Assembly: GCA_037138475.1 (NCBI GenBank)
Contig: JBAXII010000025.1
Location: 1 to 5,639, forward strand
DNA from: JAGOLU01 sp037138475
Lineage (GTDB): Bacteria; Patescibacteriota; Microgenomatia; UBA1406; GWC2-37-13
Direction: 5' to 3'
DNA length: 5,639 nt
The stretch's first letter is position 1; every line of letters starts with the position of its first letter. The position numbers and the translations under genes are program-made. Below, in pieces: positions 1-4,783 of the stretch. The notes under the pieces were generated by a model. It saw only the letters and a program-made list of their open reading frames with translations, was not told where the DNA came from and ran no database searches.

Positions 1-55
1 GGGCAGGTAGTCTACCTGCTTACTGAATCGTTGCGTTGGATTATGGAATGCGTCT
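1..55. repeat. Terminal inverted repeat, left copy
   Basis: The first 55 bases are the exact reverse complement of the last 55 (5585-5639); identity stops sharply at base 56. The copy starts with GGG and an internal 8-bp palindrome (GCAGGTAG/CTACCTGC, 3-19). On the minus strand it includes the last codons of the iron permease gene, so one copy derives from the end of that gene or from a duplicate of it. A break at exactly 55 bp could reflect an assembler k-mer overlap rather than a real transposon end. Confidence 0.95.
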
Positions 56-193
56 GACAAACAAGGAATCCTGTCATCGATAATATTGACTAACAAGCTA
101 ACTAACCAAGAAAAAGGACAAAATCGAGGTATCAGGGAGGCGAGATTGGTGTTACTTGAGTCATTTTGTACGTGAATCTGCAGCCTCATACCC
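56..193. other. Non-coding stretch, no recognised feature
   Basis: No ORF with a convincing start or family resemblance is visible on either strand here. A weak promoter-like pair (CTGACA at 54-59, GATAAT at 79-84, 19-nt spacing) can be picked out but is not persuasive. No tRNA, rRNA, tmRNA, RNase P or SRP RNA hallmarks were seen. Confidence 0.5.
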
Positions 194-222
194 TTGAAAA
201 TACCCTCTGTCTCCTGTATACT
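194..222 (+). promoter_or_regulatory. Predicted sigma70-type promoter for the ilv leader
   Basis: TTGAAA at 194-199 (5 of 6 matches to TTGACA) is followed after exactly 17 nt by TATACT at 217-222 (5 of 6 matches to TATAAT). This predicts transcription starting near 229, just before the first leader hairpin. It is the best promoter seen upstream of ilvB. No room for a normal promoter exists between the terminator at 778-807 and the ilvB start, which supports this one, or another upstream one, driving the operon by readthrough. Confidence 0.6.
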
Positions 223-241
223 ACTATAGGTTATTTACTTG

Positions 242-260
242 TGGTGCAACAGCTGCACCA
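242..260 (+). promoter_or_regulatory. Leader hairpin 1
   Basis: TGGTGCA (242-248) pairs perfectly with TGCACCA (254-260) around a 5-nt loop. It would lie about 13 nt from the 5' end of the predicted transcript, so it could stabilise the RNA 5' end or form part of a larger sensor fold. Confidence 0.5.
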
Positions 261-331
261 ATCGAGTGGATACCCACACGTACCTTTACACACTGCTGAA
301 AATATACGACAGAAACACACCTGTCTTTCGA

Positions 332-388
332 CTGGGAATGAGTGTATGAATGCGCGCCAAACGCATAATATCCTACATTGATTCCTGG
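332..388 (+). promoter_or_regulatory. Long leader stem with inner hairpin
   Basis: Bases 332-339 pair with 381-388 (8 pairs including two G-U). After a G-G mismatch, 341-346 pair with 374-379 (6 pairs, one G-U). Inside, ATGCG (350-354) pairs with CGCAT (362-366) around a 7-nt loop. The extended, interrupted stem looks like folded RNA rather than coding sequence. A small 5-bp hairpin (308-312 with 321-325) lies just upstream. Confidence 0.4.
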
Positions 389-394
389 CCGATA

Positions 395-417
395 GAAGGG
401 TGTGGTACGCATCCTTT
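395..417 (+). promoter_or_regulatory. Leader hairpin with T-box-like string
   Basis: AAGGGTGTG (396-404) pairs with CGCATCCTT (408-416) including two G-U pairs, loop GTA, with a further G-U at 395/417. The 5' strand plus loop resembles, but does not match, the T-box consensus AAGGGTGGTACCGC. The 3' strand GCATCCTTT recurs at 627-635, so the 5' strand could pair there instead. Confidence 0.35.
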
Positions 418-428
418 GAATCGAAATA

Positions 429-452
429 TCTGTGTGCAATAATGCACACAGA
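429..452 (+). promoter_or_regulatory. Perfect 10-bp leader hairpin
   Basis: TCTGTGTGCA (429-438) pairs perfectly with TGCACACAGA (443-452) around the loop ATAA. There is no U-tract, so it is not a terminator. Its arms share the 7-mers GTGTGCA and TGCACAC with the hairpin at 593-632, allowing cross-pairing. Confidence 0.55.
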
Positions 453-458
453 AATCTA

Positions 459-484
459 CTCACTGAGGAGTGAGCTAAAGGAGG
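459..484 (+). promoter_or_regulatory. Ribosome binding site of the small leader ORF, with hairpin
   Basis: AAAGGAGG at 477-484 is an almost full anti-16S complement, 5 nt before the ATG at 490. Just upstream, CTCACT (459-464) pairs with AGTGAG (469-474) around a GAGG loop, leaving the Shine-Dalgarno unpaired. It is the only canonical Shine-Dalgarno at a supported start in the window. The ilv genes downstream have weak or no such sequence, so this small ORF appears built for efficient translation. Confidence 0.7.
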
Positions 485-489
485 AAAAA

Positions 490-687
490 ATGGCTGAGGC
501 ATTCTTGGCAGGAATGATCGCCACGGTCTGTATCGTGGCGATCACATTCTGCCTGAGCCTACTTTTTCCTTTAAAGAAAAAGCAGGCTCTAGGGATGCAC
601 ACTATCGTATCTTATTTCAGCAGTGTGCATCCTTTATCTTCCGTTTTCCATCTACATTTGCATTCCGTTTTTTTCCGACTACAATAG
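490..687 (+). CDS. 65-aa hydrophobic small ORF, candidate ilv leader peptide
   Basis: I do not recognise a family. The ATG at 490 follows a strong Shine-Dalgarno, which supports translation. Residues 4-28 are a continuous hydrophobic stretch, followed by a basic patch KKK (29-31), so a single membrane segment is one reading. The other reading is a regulatory leader peptide: ten of the first 28 residues are Ile, Val or Leu, with a run of Ile/Val codons at residues 10-18, and the ORF lies between a good promoter and a terminator ahead of ilvB. Three strong hairpins (515-544, 555-589, 593-632) sit inside the coding sequence, unusual for ordinary protein genes. The C-terminal part (36-65) is rich in His, Ser, Phe and Leu and may not be meaningful. 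Its start could be extended to 400 in frame, but nothing supports that. Confidence 0.55.
   Translation: MAEAFLAGMIATVCIVAITFCLSLLFPLKKKQALGMHTIVSYFSSVHPLSSVFHLHLHSVFFRLQ
515..544 (+). promoter_or_regulatory. Perfect 11-bp hairpin inside the small ORF
   Basis: TGATCGCCACG (515-525) pairs perfectly with CGTGGCGATCA (534-544) around an 8-nt loop. It spans codons 9-19 of the small ORF, including its cluster of Ile and Val codons. A ribosome paused on these codons would melt this stem. Confidence 0.6.
555..589 (+). promoter_or_regulatory. 13-bp hairpin inside the small ORF
   Basis: GAGCCT (555-560) pairs with AGGCTC (584-589). After one A/C mismatch, CTTTTTC (562-568) pairs with GAAAAAG (576-582) around a 7-nt loop. 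It is not followed by a U-tract. Together with 515-544 and 593-632 it makes an almost continuous series of stems. Confidence 0.55.
593..632 (+). promoter_or_regulatory. 10-bp hairpin at the 3' part of the small ORF
   Basis: GGATGCACAC (593-602) pairs perfectly with GTGTGCATCC (623-632) across a 20-nt loop. Both arms contain the 7-mers used in the 429-452 hairpin, so the two hairpins can exchange partners. Confidence 0.5.
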
Positions 688-742
688 TTTCTTCATGAAT
701 CGTCCTTTTAATTTTATTATTGTCCTTCTTATTACCCGCGTA

Positions 743-789
743 GGCGGAGGAGGTTTTTAATAATAAGATTAAAAACTAAGCCCCCCGCC
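743..789 (+). promoter_or_regulatory. Predicted antiterminator fold
   Basis: GTTTTTAAT (753-761) pairs perfectly with ATTAAAAAC (768-776). Below it, GGCGG (743-747) can pair with CCGCC (785-789) and GG (749-750) with CC (782-783), apart from an A/C mismatch. This lower stem captures most of the left arm of the terminator (778-789), so the two structures exclude each other. A further small hairpin, CCGC (736-739) with GCGG (744-747), would in turn release the terminator. This is inferred from pairing only. Confidence 0.5.
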
Positions 790-807
790 GCAGGCGGGGG
801 GCTTTTT
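778..807 (+). terminator. Strong intrinsic terminator (attenuator) before ilvB
   Basis: A 12-bp perfect stem, AAGCCCCCCGCC (778-789) with GGCGGGGGGCTT (793-804), loop GCA, is followed by a T run (803-807). An A-rich stretch on the other side (771-775) could let it work weakly in reverse too. It lies just 29 nt before the ilvB ATG, too close for an independent promoter. Transcripts reaching ilvB must therefore read through it, which is the basis for calling it an attenuator. Confidence 0.88.
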
Positions 808-836
808 AAATATCGAAGATCACGCGTCCCACACTC

Positions 837-2546
837 ATGTCAACATTCACCACACAACCATCATCAAAGATCTCAGGAAGCAAGGCGCTCCTTGAGTCGC
901 TCCTGCTCCAGGGAGTCGACACGATATTTGGATATCCGGGAGGGGCTATCATGCCAATATACGATGCACTCTATGACTACGAGTCAAAGCTCAGACATAT
1001 CCTCGTCAGGCACGAGCAAGGTGCCGCACATGCTGCTGAAGGATGGGCACGAGTGACGGGTAAGCCTGGCGTGGCTTTTGCGACATCGGGACCAGGTGCC
1101 ACAAATCTCGTGACGGGTATCGCCGATGCCATGATGGACTCGGTGCCGCTCGTTTGTATCACCGGACAAATTGCATCCACACTCCTGGGCACTGACGCAT
1201 TTCAGGAGGTAGACATAGTAGGTATCACTGCGCCGATCACGAAGTGGAACTACCAAGTGACTAGAGCAGCAGAGATACCTGGTGTGATCGCGAAGGCTTT
1301 TGAGATCGCTGGTACGGGGCGCCCCGGACCAGTCCTCATCGATATCACCAAAGATGCGCAGTTTGAGATGATTCATTATGCTCCAGTCAAACATGTTCAC
1401 ATGCCCGGCTACAACCCTACTGTGCATCCAAATCCAAAGCAGATCGAGTACGCAGCCAAACTCCTAAACCATGCGAAGCGACCCTATATCCTCTCGGGTC
1501 ATGGCGTGCTCATCTCGCATGCGAGTAGTGAGCTTTCAGAGCTGGCAATCAAAGGTGATATGCCCGTTGCAGTCACGCTGCACGGGCTCTCCTCGATCCC
1601 TACCTCACACTCGCACTATGTAGGATGGCTGGGCATGCATGGGAACTACGCACCAAATATTTTGACCAATAAAGCCGATGTGATACTCGCGGTAGGCATG
1701 CGATTTGACGATCGCGTGACAGGTCGACTGAAGGATTATGCACCTCACGCACAGATCATACATATCGACATCGATCCGGCGGAGCTAAATAAAAATGTCA
1801 AAACTGTAGTGCCTGTAGTCGGAGATGCAAAGCTGGCTCTCAGCGCACTCATCCCTCATATCAAAAAGTTTGATAGATCCACCTGGCGAGAGGAGTTCAA
1901 AAAATATTACGCCATAGAGTATGATCGCGTGATAGAACAAGAGATCAAGCCACAGCGGGGAGGCATACAGATGGCAGAGGTCATACACACCCTTTCAAAT
2001 ACCACAAAGGGGAAGGCGGTTATCGTCCCCGATGTAGGTCAGCATCAGATGAAGTCCTGCAGATACTACGAATTTGAGCTTCCAGATAGCCTGATCACCA
2101 GTGGTGGTATGGGCACGATGGGATTTGCACTCCCTGCCGCGATGGGTGCTCAAGTAGCGAGTAACCGTCAAGTCATCGCCATCCTTGGAGATGGGTGTTT
2201 TCAGATGACGATCCAGGAGCTCGCCACTATCGCTCAGGAGAAAATCCCCGTCAAAGTCATTGTGCTAAACAACAGTCACCTCGGCATGGTACGTCAATGG
2301 CAAGAGCTTTTTTTTGACAAGAGGTATAGTTTCACCACGATGCACAACCCAGACTTTATGAAAATCTGTGAGGGATATGGGATCACATCAAAAAAAGTTT
2401 CACACCGCGCGCAGCTCGCTGAGAGCGTACAAACTATGCTGGATCACAAAGGTCCGTATGTACTAGAGGTGGTATGTGAAAAGTTTGAAAATGTGTTTCC
2501 TATGATCGCCACTGGCGCGAGTGTATCTGAAGTCCGCCTAAGCTAA
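837..2546 (+). CDS. ilvB: Acetohydroxyacid (acetolactate) synthase large subunit
   Basis: The cytoplasmic enzyme is thiamine diphosphate (ThDP)-dependent. It joins two pyruvates to 2-acetolactate (valine, leucine) or pyruvate plus 2-oxobutyrate to 2-aceto-2-hydroxybutyrate (isoleucine). Its 569 residues match the family length. The order is the pyrimidine-binding domain (about 13-180, FGYPGG at 31-36, catalytic Glu60 in RHEQGAAHAAEG), the FAD-binding middle domain (about 200-340, RFDDRVTGR from 289), and the pyrophosphate-binding domain with the ThDP motif GDG (451-453) to NN (478-479). Trp488 in VRQWQ corresponds to the tryptophan known in E. coli AHAS II to favour 2-oxobutyrate, fitting the ilvA gene downstream. 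The ATG at 837 has no clear Shine-Dalgarno; the family's conserved region begins near residue 13, so the start is plausible. ilvN follows after 117 nt. Confidence 0.97.
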   Translation: MSTFTTQPSSKISGSKALLESLLLQGVDTIFGYPGGAIMPIYDALYDYESKLRHILVRHEQGAAHAAEGWARVTGKPGVAFATSGPGATNLVTGIADAMMDSVPLVCITGQIASTLLGTDAFQEVDIVGITAPITKWNYQVTRAAEIPGVIAKAFEIAGTGRPGPVLIDITKDAQFEMIHYAPVKHVHMPGYNPTVHPNPKQIEYAAKLLNHAKRPYILSGHGVLISHASSELSELAIKGDMPVAVTLHGLSSIPTSHSHYVGWLGMHGNYAPNILTNKADVILAVGMRFDDRVTGRLKDYAPHAQIIHIDIDPAELNKNVKTVVPVVGDAKLALSALIPHIKKFDRSTWREEFKKYYAIEYDRVIEQEIKPQRGGIQMAEVIHTLSNTTKGKAVIVPDVGQHQMKSCRYYEFELPDSLITSGGMGTMGFALPAAMGAQVASNRQVIAILGDGCFQMTIQELATIAQEKIPVKVIVLNNSHLGMVRQWQELFFDKRYSFTTMHNPDFMKICEGYGITSKKVSHRAQLAESVQTMLDHKGPYVLEVVCEKFENVFPMIATGASVSEVRLS

Positions 2547-2663
2547 TTAATAATTAAAAATGAATAATTGAAAATTATTTGGAACTTGGTTCGCCGTGGC
2601 GGTTTGAGAATATGAATGCAAATACTCATTAGAAATTTGATATTCGAAATTTGAAATTTTAGT
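2547..2663 (+). other. AT-rich ilvB-ilvN spacer
   Basis: The spacer begins with low-complexity AT sequence holding a small hairpin (AATAATT 2563-2569 with AATTATT 2573-2579) and a short GC hairpin (CGCC/GGCG, 2592-2601). It then has degenerate copies of GAAATTT leading to the ilvN ATG. No terminator with a T-run and no convincing promoter is seen, so ilvN is probably co-transcribed with ilvB. There is no Shine-Dalgarno before ilvN. Confidence 0.6.
2627..2638 (+). repeat. Spacer repeat CATTAGAAATTT, copy 1
   Basis: This 12-bp word lies 25 nt before the ilvN ATG and recurs exactly at 3197-3208, 8 nt before the ATG at 3217. Both copies are followed by AATTTT-type sequence up to a start codon, suggesting a repeated intergenic spacer. 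Confidence 0.6.
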
Positions 2664-3194
2664 ATGTTATACACCATCATCATCTTTTCAGAAAACAAAC
2701 CTGGCGTGCTCTATCGCATCGCAGATCTTTTTTTGCGAAGGCGTATCAATATCGAGTCGCTCACTGTATCTGAGATCGTTGAGCGTGACCTCTCTCGATT
2801 CACCGTGACGGTACAAGCCGAAGGGTCGCTGGTGGAAAAAATCGTAAAACAGATCTATCGCATCATCGAAGTCGTAAAGGTAGTCGAGTCTACAGATGAG
2901 GAGCTCATCATCCAAGAGGTGGCGCTCTATCGCGTCAGCGCAAACAGTGCAGATAAACGCAAAGAAATCATTGATGTAGTCCAGCTCACTGGAGCAGTAG
3001 TAAAGTCATTCAACAAGTCAGATGTGACTCTATCCAAAACTGGTACAGAGGAAGAGACTCAAAAGCTCTATGACCTCCTCCGTCCGTATGGGATAAAGGA
3101 GTTTGTCAGATCAGGTCGTATCGTACTCACCAAGCAAGATCATAAACTCAGCGGCAAGTGGAGCTTAGAGATGGATAAATCCAATGACAAATGA
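2664..3194 (+). CDS. ilvN: Acetohydroxyacid synthase small (regulatory) subunit
   Basis: It binds the IlvB catalytic subunit, activates it and confers valine feedback inhibition. The 176-residue length is normal for the long form (IlvH is about 163). Residues 1-75 form the ACT domain, and residues 82-160 the C-terminal domain, with typical LRPYGIKEFVRSGRI near 138-152. Asn11, Gly14 and Asn29 (in NIESLTV) fall at the same numbers as the valine-site residues known in E. coli IlvH, so valine sensitivity is expected; that is inference. The ATG at 2664 gives an N-terminus aligned with IlvH but lacks a Shine-Dalgarno. A 15-20 residue charged tail follows the last domain. The gene symbol could equally be written ilvH. 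Confidence 0.96.
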   Translation: MLYTIIIFSENKPGVLYRIADLFLRRRINIESLTVSEIVERDLSRFTVTVQAEGSLVEKIVKQIYRIIEVVKVVESTDEELIIQEVALYRVSANSADKRKEIIDVVQLTGAVVKSFNKSDVTLSKTGTEEETQKLYDLLRPYGIKEFVRSGRIVLTKQDHKLSGKWSLEMDKSNDK

Positions 3195-3196
3195 TG

Positions 3197-3208
3197 CATT
3201 AGAAATTT
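3197..3208 (+). repeat. Spacer repeat CATTAGAAATTT, copy 2
   Basis: Exact second copy of the word at 2627-2638. It sits just after the ilvN stop and before the ATG at 3217, which argues that this stretch is non-coding spacer and that ilvA starts at 3217 rather than 3184. Confidence 0.6.
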
Positions 3209-3216
3209 ATAATTTT

Positions 3217-4521
3217 ATGAAAATACTCAAAACTGATATCATTCAAGCGGCCAAGCGCATCAAAGATGTGGTGCCGGAAACACCCCTCCAGTATTCAGCT
3301 AGATTGTCTGAAAAGTATGGAGCGCACATATATCTAAAGAGAGAGGATCTCACTCGCGTCAGATCATTTAAGATCCGCGGTGCATACAACAAGATGGCGC
3401 AGCTCACGCCGAGGGAAAGAAAATCTGGCGTCGTATGTGCAAGCGCTGGCAACCATGCGCAGGGCGTCGCATACGCATGCTCAAAACTGAAAGTAAAAGG
3501 GGTGATCTTTATGCCGCTCCCCACACCCAATCAAAAAGTAGAAAAGGTGAGAGGATTTGGAGGAGCGTATGTAGAGATCAAACTGGTCGGGAGCACGTTT
3601 GATGAGGCAAAGGGTGAAGCAGCGAGTTATGCGATAAAGCACAAAGCAGTGCTCGTGCATCCGTTTGATGATGTGGACGTGATCGCAGGACAGGGGACTG
3701 TCGCGCTTGAAATCGAGAATCAATTCCAGAATATTCGTCATGGTGAGCCCTCCGGGCGGAGCCTCCGGGCGGAGCCTGACGAATCCATGACAAAACTCAA
3801 TATAGTCATCTGTTGCGTGGGAGGTGGAGGACTGATATCGGGGGTTTCGAGCTACTTTGCTCAGGCGTCACCTCAGACCAAGGTCATCGGTAGTGAGCCT
3901 GAGTTTGCAGATTGTATGAATCAAGGATTGATCGCGGGCAAACCAGTCACACTCGACAAGTTTGAGACTTTTGTGGATGGTGCTGCAGTACGGACTGTCG
4001 GAGATACGACACTTGCTATCGCCCAGAAATATCACACAGAGATCACCGTGTGTCCGGTAGGTCTGGTATGCACCACGATGATAGATCTATATCAGAACGA
4101 GGGCATCATTACTGAGCCAGCAGGTGCACTCGCCGTAGCGGCGCTCGAACTAAATAAAAAGCTCGTCAAAGGAAAGAGCGTGGTCTGCATCATCAGTGGG
4201 GGGAACAATGACATTCTGCGTTATCCAGAGATCCAGGAGCGTAGTCTCGTCTATCGTGGTCTAAAGCACTACTTTATACTCGAATTTGCCCAAAAGCCCG
4301 GTCAGCTCAGAGACTTTTTGAACCATGCGCTGGGCCAAGATGATGATATAGTGCTCTTTGAGTATCTGAAGCGGACAAATAAGGAGAAGGGTCCTGCTTT
4401 AGTCGGCATCGAGCTCAAGGATGCATCAGATCTAAAACCTCTGATGTCGCGGATGGATAAGATAGGATTGAAGTTTAAGAAAATCACCAGCGACGACCTG
4501 GTCTTTAACCTCCTTGTTTGA
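3217..4521 (+). CDS. ilvA: Threonine deaminase (biosynthetic, PLP-dependent)
   Basis: It converts threonine to 2-oxobutyrate and ammonia, the first step to isoleucine, and supplies the second substrate of IlvBN. With this start it is 434 aa, close to the Bacillus-type IlvA (about 420) with a single C-terminal ACT-like domain, not the 514-aa E. coli form. Lys52 in SFKIRG is the PLP Schiff-base lysine. SAGNHAQG (76-83) is the asparagine loop, VGGGGL (201-206) the phosphate loop, and SGGNND (327-332) closes the catalytic domain. The ACT-like domain (about 350-434) contains the conserved GLKHYFILEF. An upstream ATG at 3184 would add 11 residues and overlap ilvN by 11 nt; I prefer 3217 because the intervening DNA repeats the pre-ilvN spacer. 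Neither has a good Shine-Dalgarno. Residues about 172-192 are extra to the family and come from an inserted palindrome. Confidence 0.94.
   Translation: MKILKTDIIQAAKRIKDVVPETPLQYSARLSEKYGAHIYLKREDLTRVRSFKIRGAYNKMAQLTPRERKSGVVCASAGNHAQGVAYACSKLKVKGVIFMPLPTPNQKVEKVRGFGGAYVEIKLVGSTFDEAKGEAASYAIKHKAVLVHPFDDVDVIAGQGTVALEIENQFQNIRHGEPSGRSLRAEPDESMTKLNIVICCVGGGGLISGVSSYFAQASPQTKVIGSEPEFADCMNQGLIAGKPVTLDKFETFVDGAAVRTVGDTTLAIAQKYHTEITVCPVGLVCTTMIDLYQNEGIITEPAGALAVAALELNKKLVKGKSVVCIISGGNNDILRYPEIQERSLVYRGLKHYFILEFAQKPGQLRDFLNHALGQDDDIVLFEYLKRTNKEKGPALVGIELKDASDLKPLMSRMDKIGLKFKKITSDDLVFNLLV
3737..3791. repeat. Palindromic repeat element inserted in frame in ilvA
   Basis: GTCATGG (3737-3743) and CCATGAC (3785-3791) are perfect inverted ends. 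An overlapping pair, ATTCGTCA (3733-3740) with TGACGAAT (3777-3784), is also perfect. The body (GGTGAGC, GC-rich core, GACGAATCC) resembles a widespread intergenic palindrome family with GTCATGGTGAGC...CGAACCATGAC form. Here it is translated, adding about 20 residues between GQGTVALEI and the VGGGGL loop compared with Bacillus IlvA. Membership in that repeat family is from memory of its form, not from a search. Confidence 0.65.
3750..3775 (+). repeat. 13-bp perfect tandem duplication in ilvA
   Basis: CTCCGGGCGGAGC is repeated twice back to back. Each copy is itself a small palindrome (CTCCG/CGGAG). The unit is not a multiple of three, so the two copies are read in different frames (PSGRS, then LRAEP) and gain or loss of one copy would frameshift ilvA. 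Confidence 0.9.
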
Positions 4522-4621
4522 TGGGTGTGTTATACAGTATTCGCCATGTTATACGTATCGATTGTTCAGCATTCATTTTTAATAAACTCACCCTATGCAC
4601 ATGATGTATCATGCGTAGATG

Positions 4622-4724
4622 TATGTCATTGCGAGGAGGAGCCTTTTTGCGACGACGTAGCAATCCCATGCATTGGGAGATTGTCACGTCGTCCCGATAT
4701 ATCGGGACTCCTCGAAATGACATA
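4622..4724. repeat. 103-bp imperfect palindrome (REP/MITE-like)
   Basis: The outer arms TATGTCATTGCGAGGAG (4622-4638) and CTCCTCGAAATGACATA (4708-4724) pair at 16 of 17 positions. The inner arms GACGACGT (4651-4658) and ACGTCGTC (4686-4693) are complementary, as are TCCCA (4664-4668) and TGGGA (4674-4678). A perfect 16-bp palindrome TCCCGATATATCGGGA (4692-4707) is nested in the right half. The TGTCATTGCGAGGAG start is typical of dispersed intergenic palindromes in many bacterial genomes. It has no coding capacity, so it would be a non-autonomous element. Confidence 0.75.
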
Positions 4725-4754
4725 TGTAACCTGCGTAAGGTTAGAGCGTTATAC

Positions 4755-4782
4755 ATTATCAATTATCAACTATCAATTAATT
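4755..4782 (+). promoter_or_regulatory. Array of four 7-bp AT-rich units before the iron permease
   Basis: ATTATCA, ATTATCA, ACTATCA and ATTAATT follow one another exactly, ending one base before the proposed CTG start. ATTATC is the reverse complement of GATAAT, the hexamer from which Fur boxes are built, and the next gene is an iron permease. A metal-regulator site is therefore possible. Similar AT-rich low-complexity DNA follows ilvB, so this may be ordinary spacer. Confidence 0.3.
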
Positions 4783-4783
4783 T

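Larger units (their letters stand above)
229..836 (+). promoter_or_regulatory. Long structured 5' leader of the ilvBNA operon
   Basis: About 600 nt separate the predicted transcription start from ilvB. The stretch holds at least eight hairpins: 242-260, 332-388, 395-417, 429-452, 459-474, 515-544, 555-589 and 593-632. It also holds a small ORF with a strong ribosome binding site, an antiterminator-like fold and an intrinsic terminator. This layout is that of a transcription attenuator, known for branched-chain amino acid operons in other bacteria. I cannot match it to a named riboswitch or T-box class. Being an attenuator is inference from structure and position. Confidence 0.6.
4522..4783. 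other. Spacer between ilvA and the iron permease
   Basis: This 262-nt region has no gene I can support. It contains a repeated TGTTATAC (4528-4535 and 4547-4554, 19 bp apart), a 103-bp palindrome (4622-4724), a 6-bp hairpin (4727-4732 with 4738-4743) and an array of 7-bp units (4755-4782). No convincing T-tailed terminator follows ilvA. The open frames crossing this region run through the palindrome and resemble no family. Confidence 0.6.

Noticed and set aside
1..55. Hairpin telomere of a linear plasmid or phage
   Set aside because: The repeat is short, includes chromosomal-type coding sequence, and no replication, telomere resolvase or phage gene is present.
166..381. 71-codon ORF with TTG start
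   Set aside because: No ribosome binding site and no family resemblance. It overlaps the predicted promoter and the folded leader RNA.
393..417. T-box riboswitch in the ilv leader
   Set aside because: AAGGGTGTGGTACGC is close to the T-box string but has a two-base insertion and lacks the following CC. I could not find a Stem I specifier arrangement, and the terminator is almost 400 nt further on. A covariance search could reopen this.
224..502. Minus-strand 92-codon ORF and its shorter overlapping partner
   Set aside because: It reads across the leader hairpins, has no convincing start signal and shows composition typical of random translation.
3184..3186. ATG at 3184 as the ilvA start
   Set aside because: Possible by translational coupling, but the added residues come from a spacer repeat also found before ilvN and do not resemble family N-termini. 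Kept as the alternative start.
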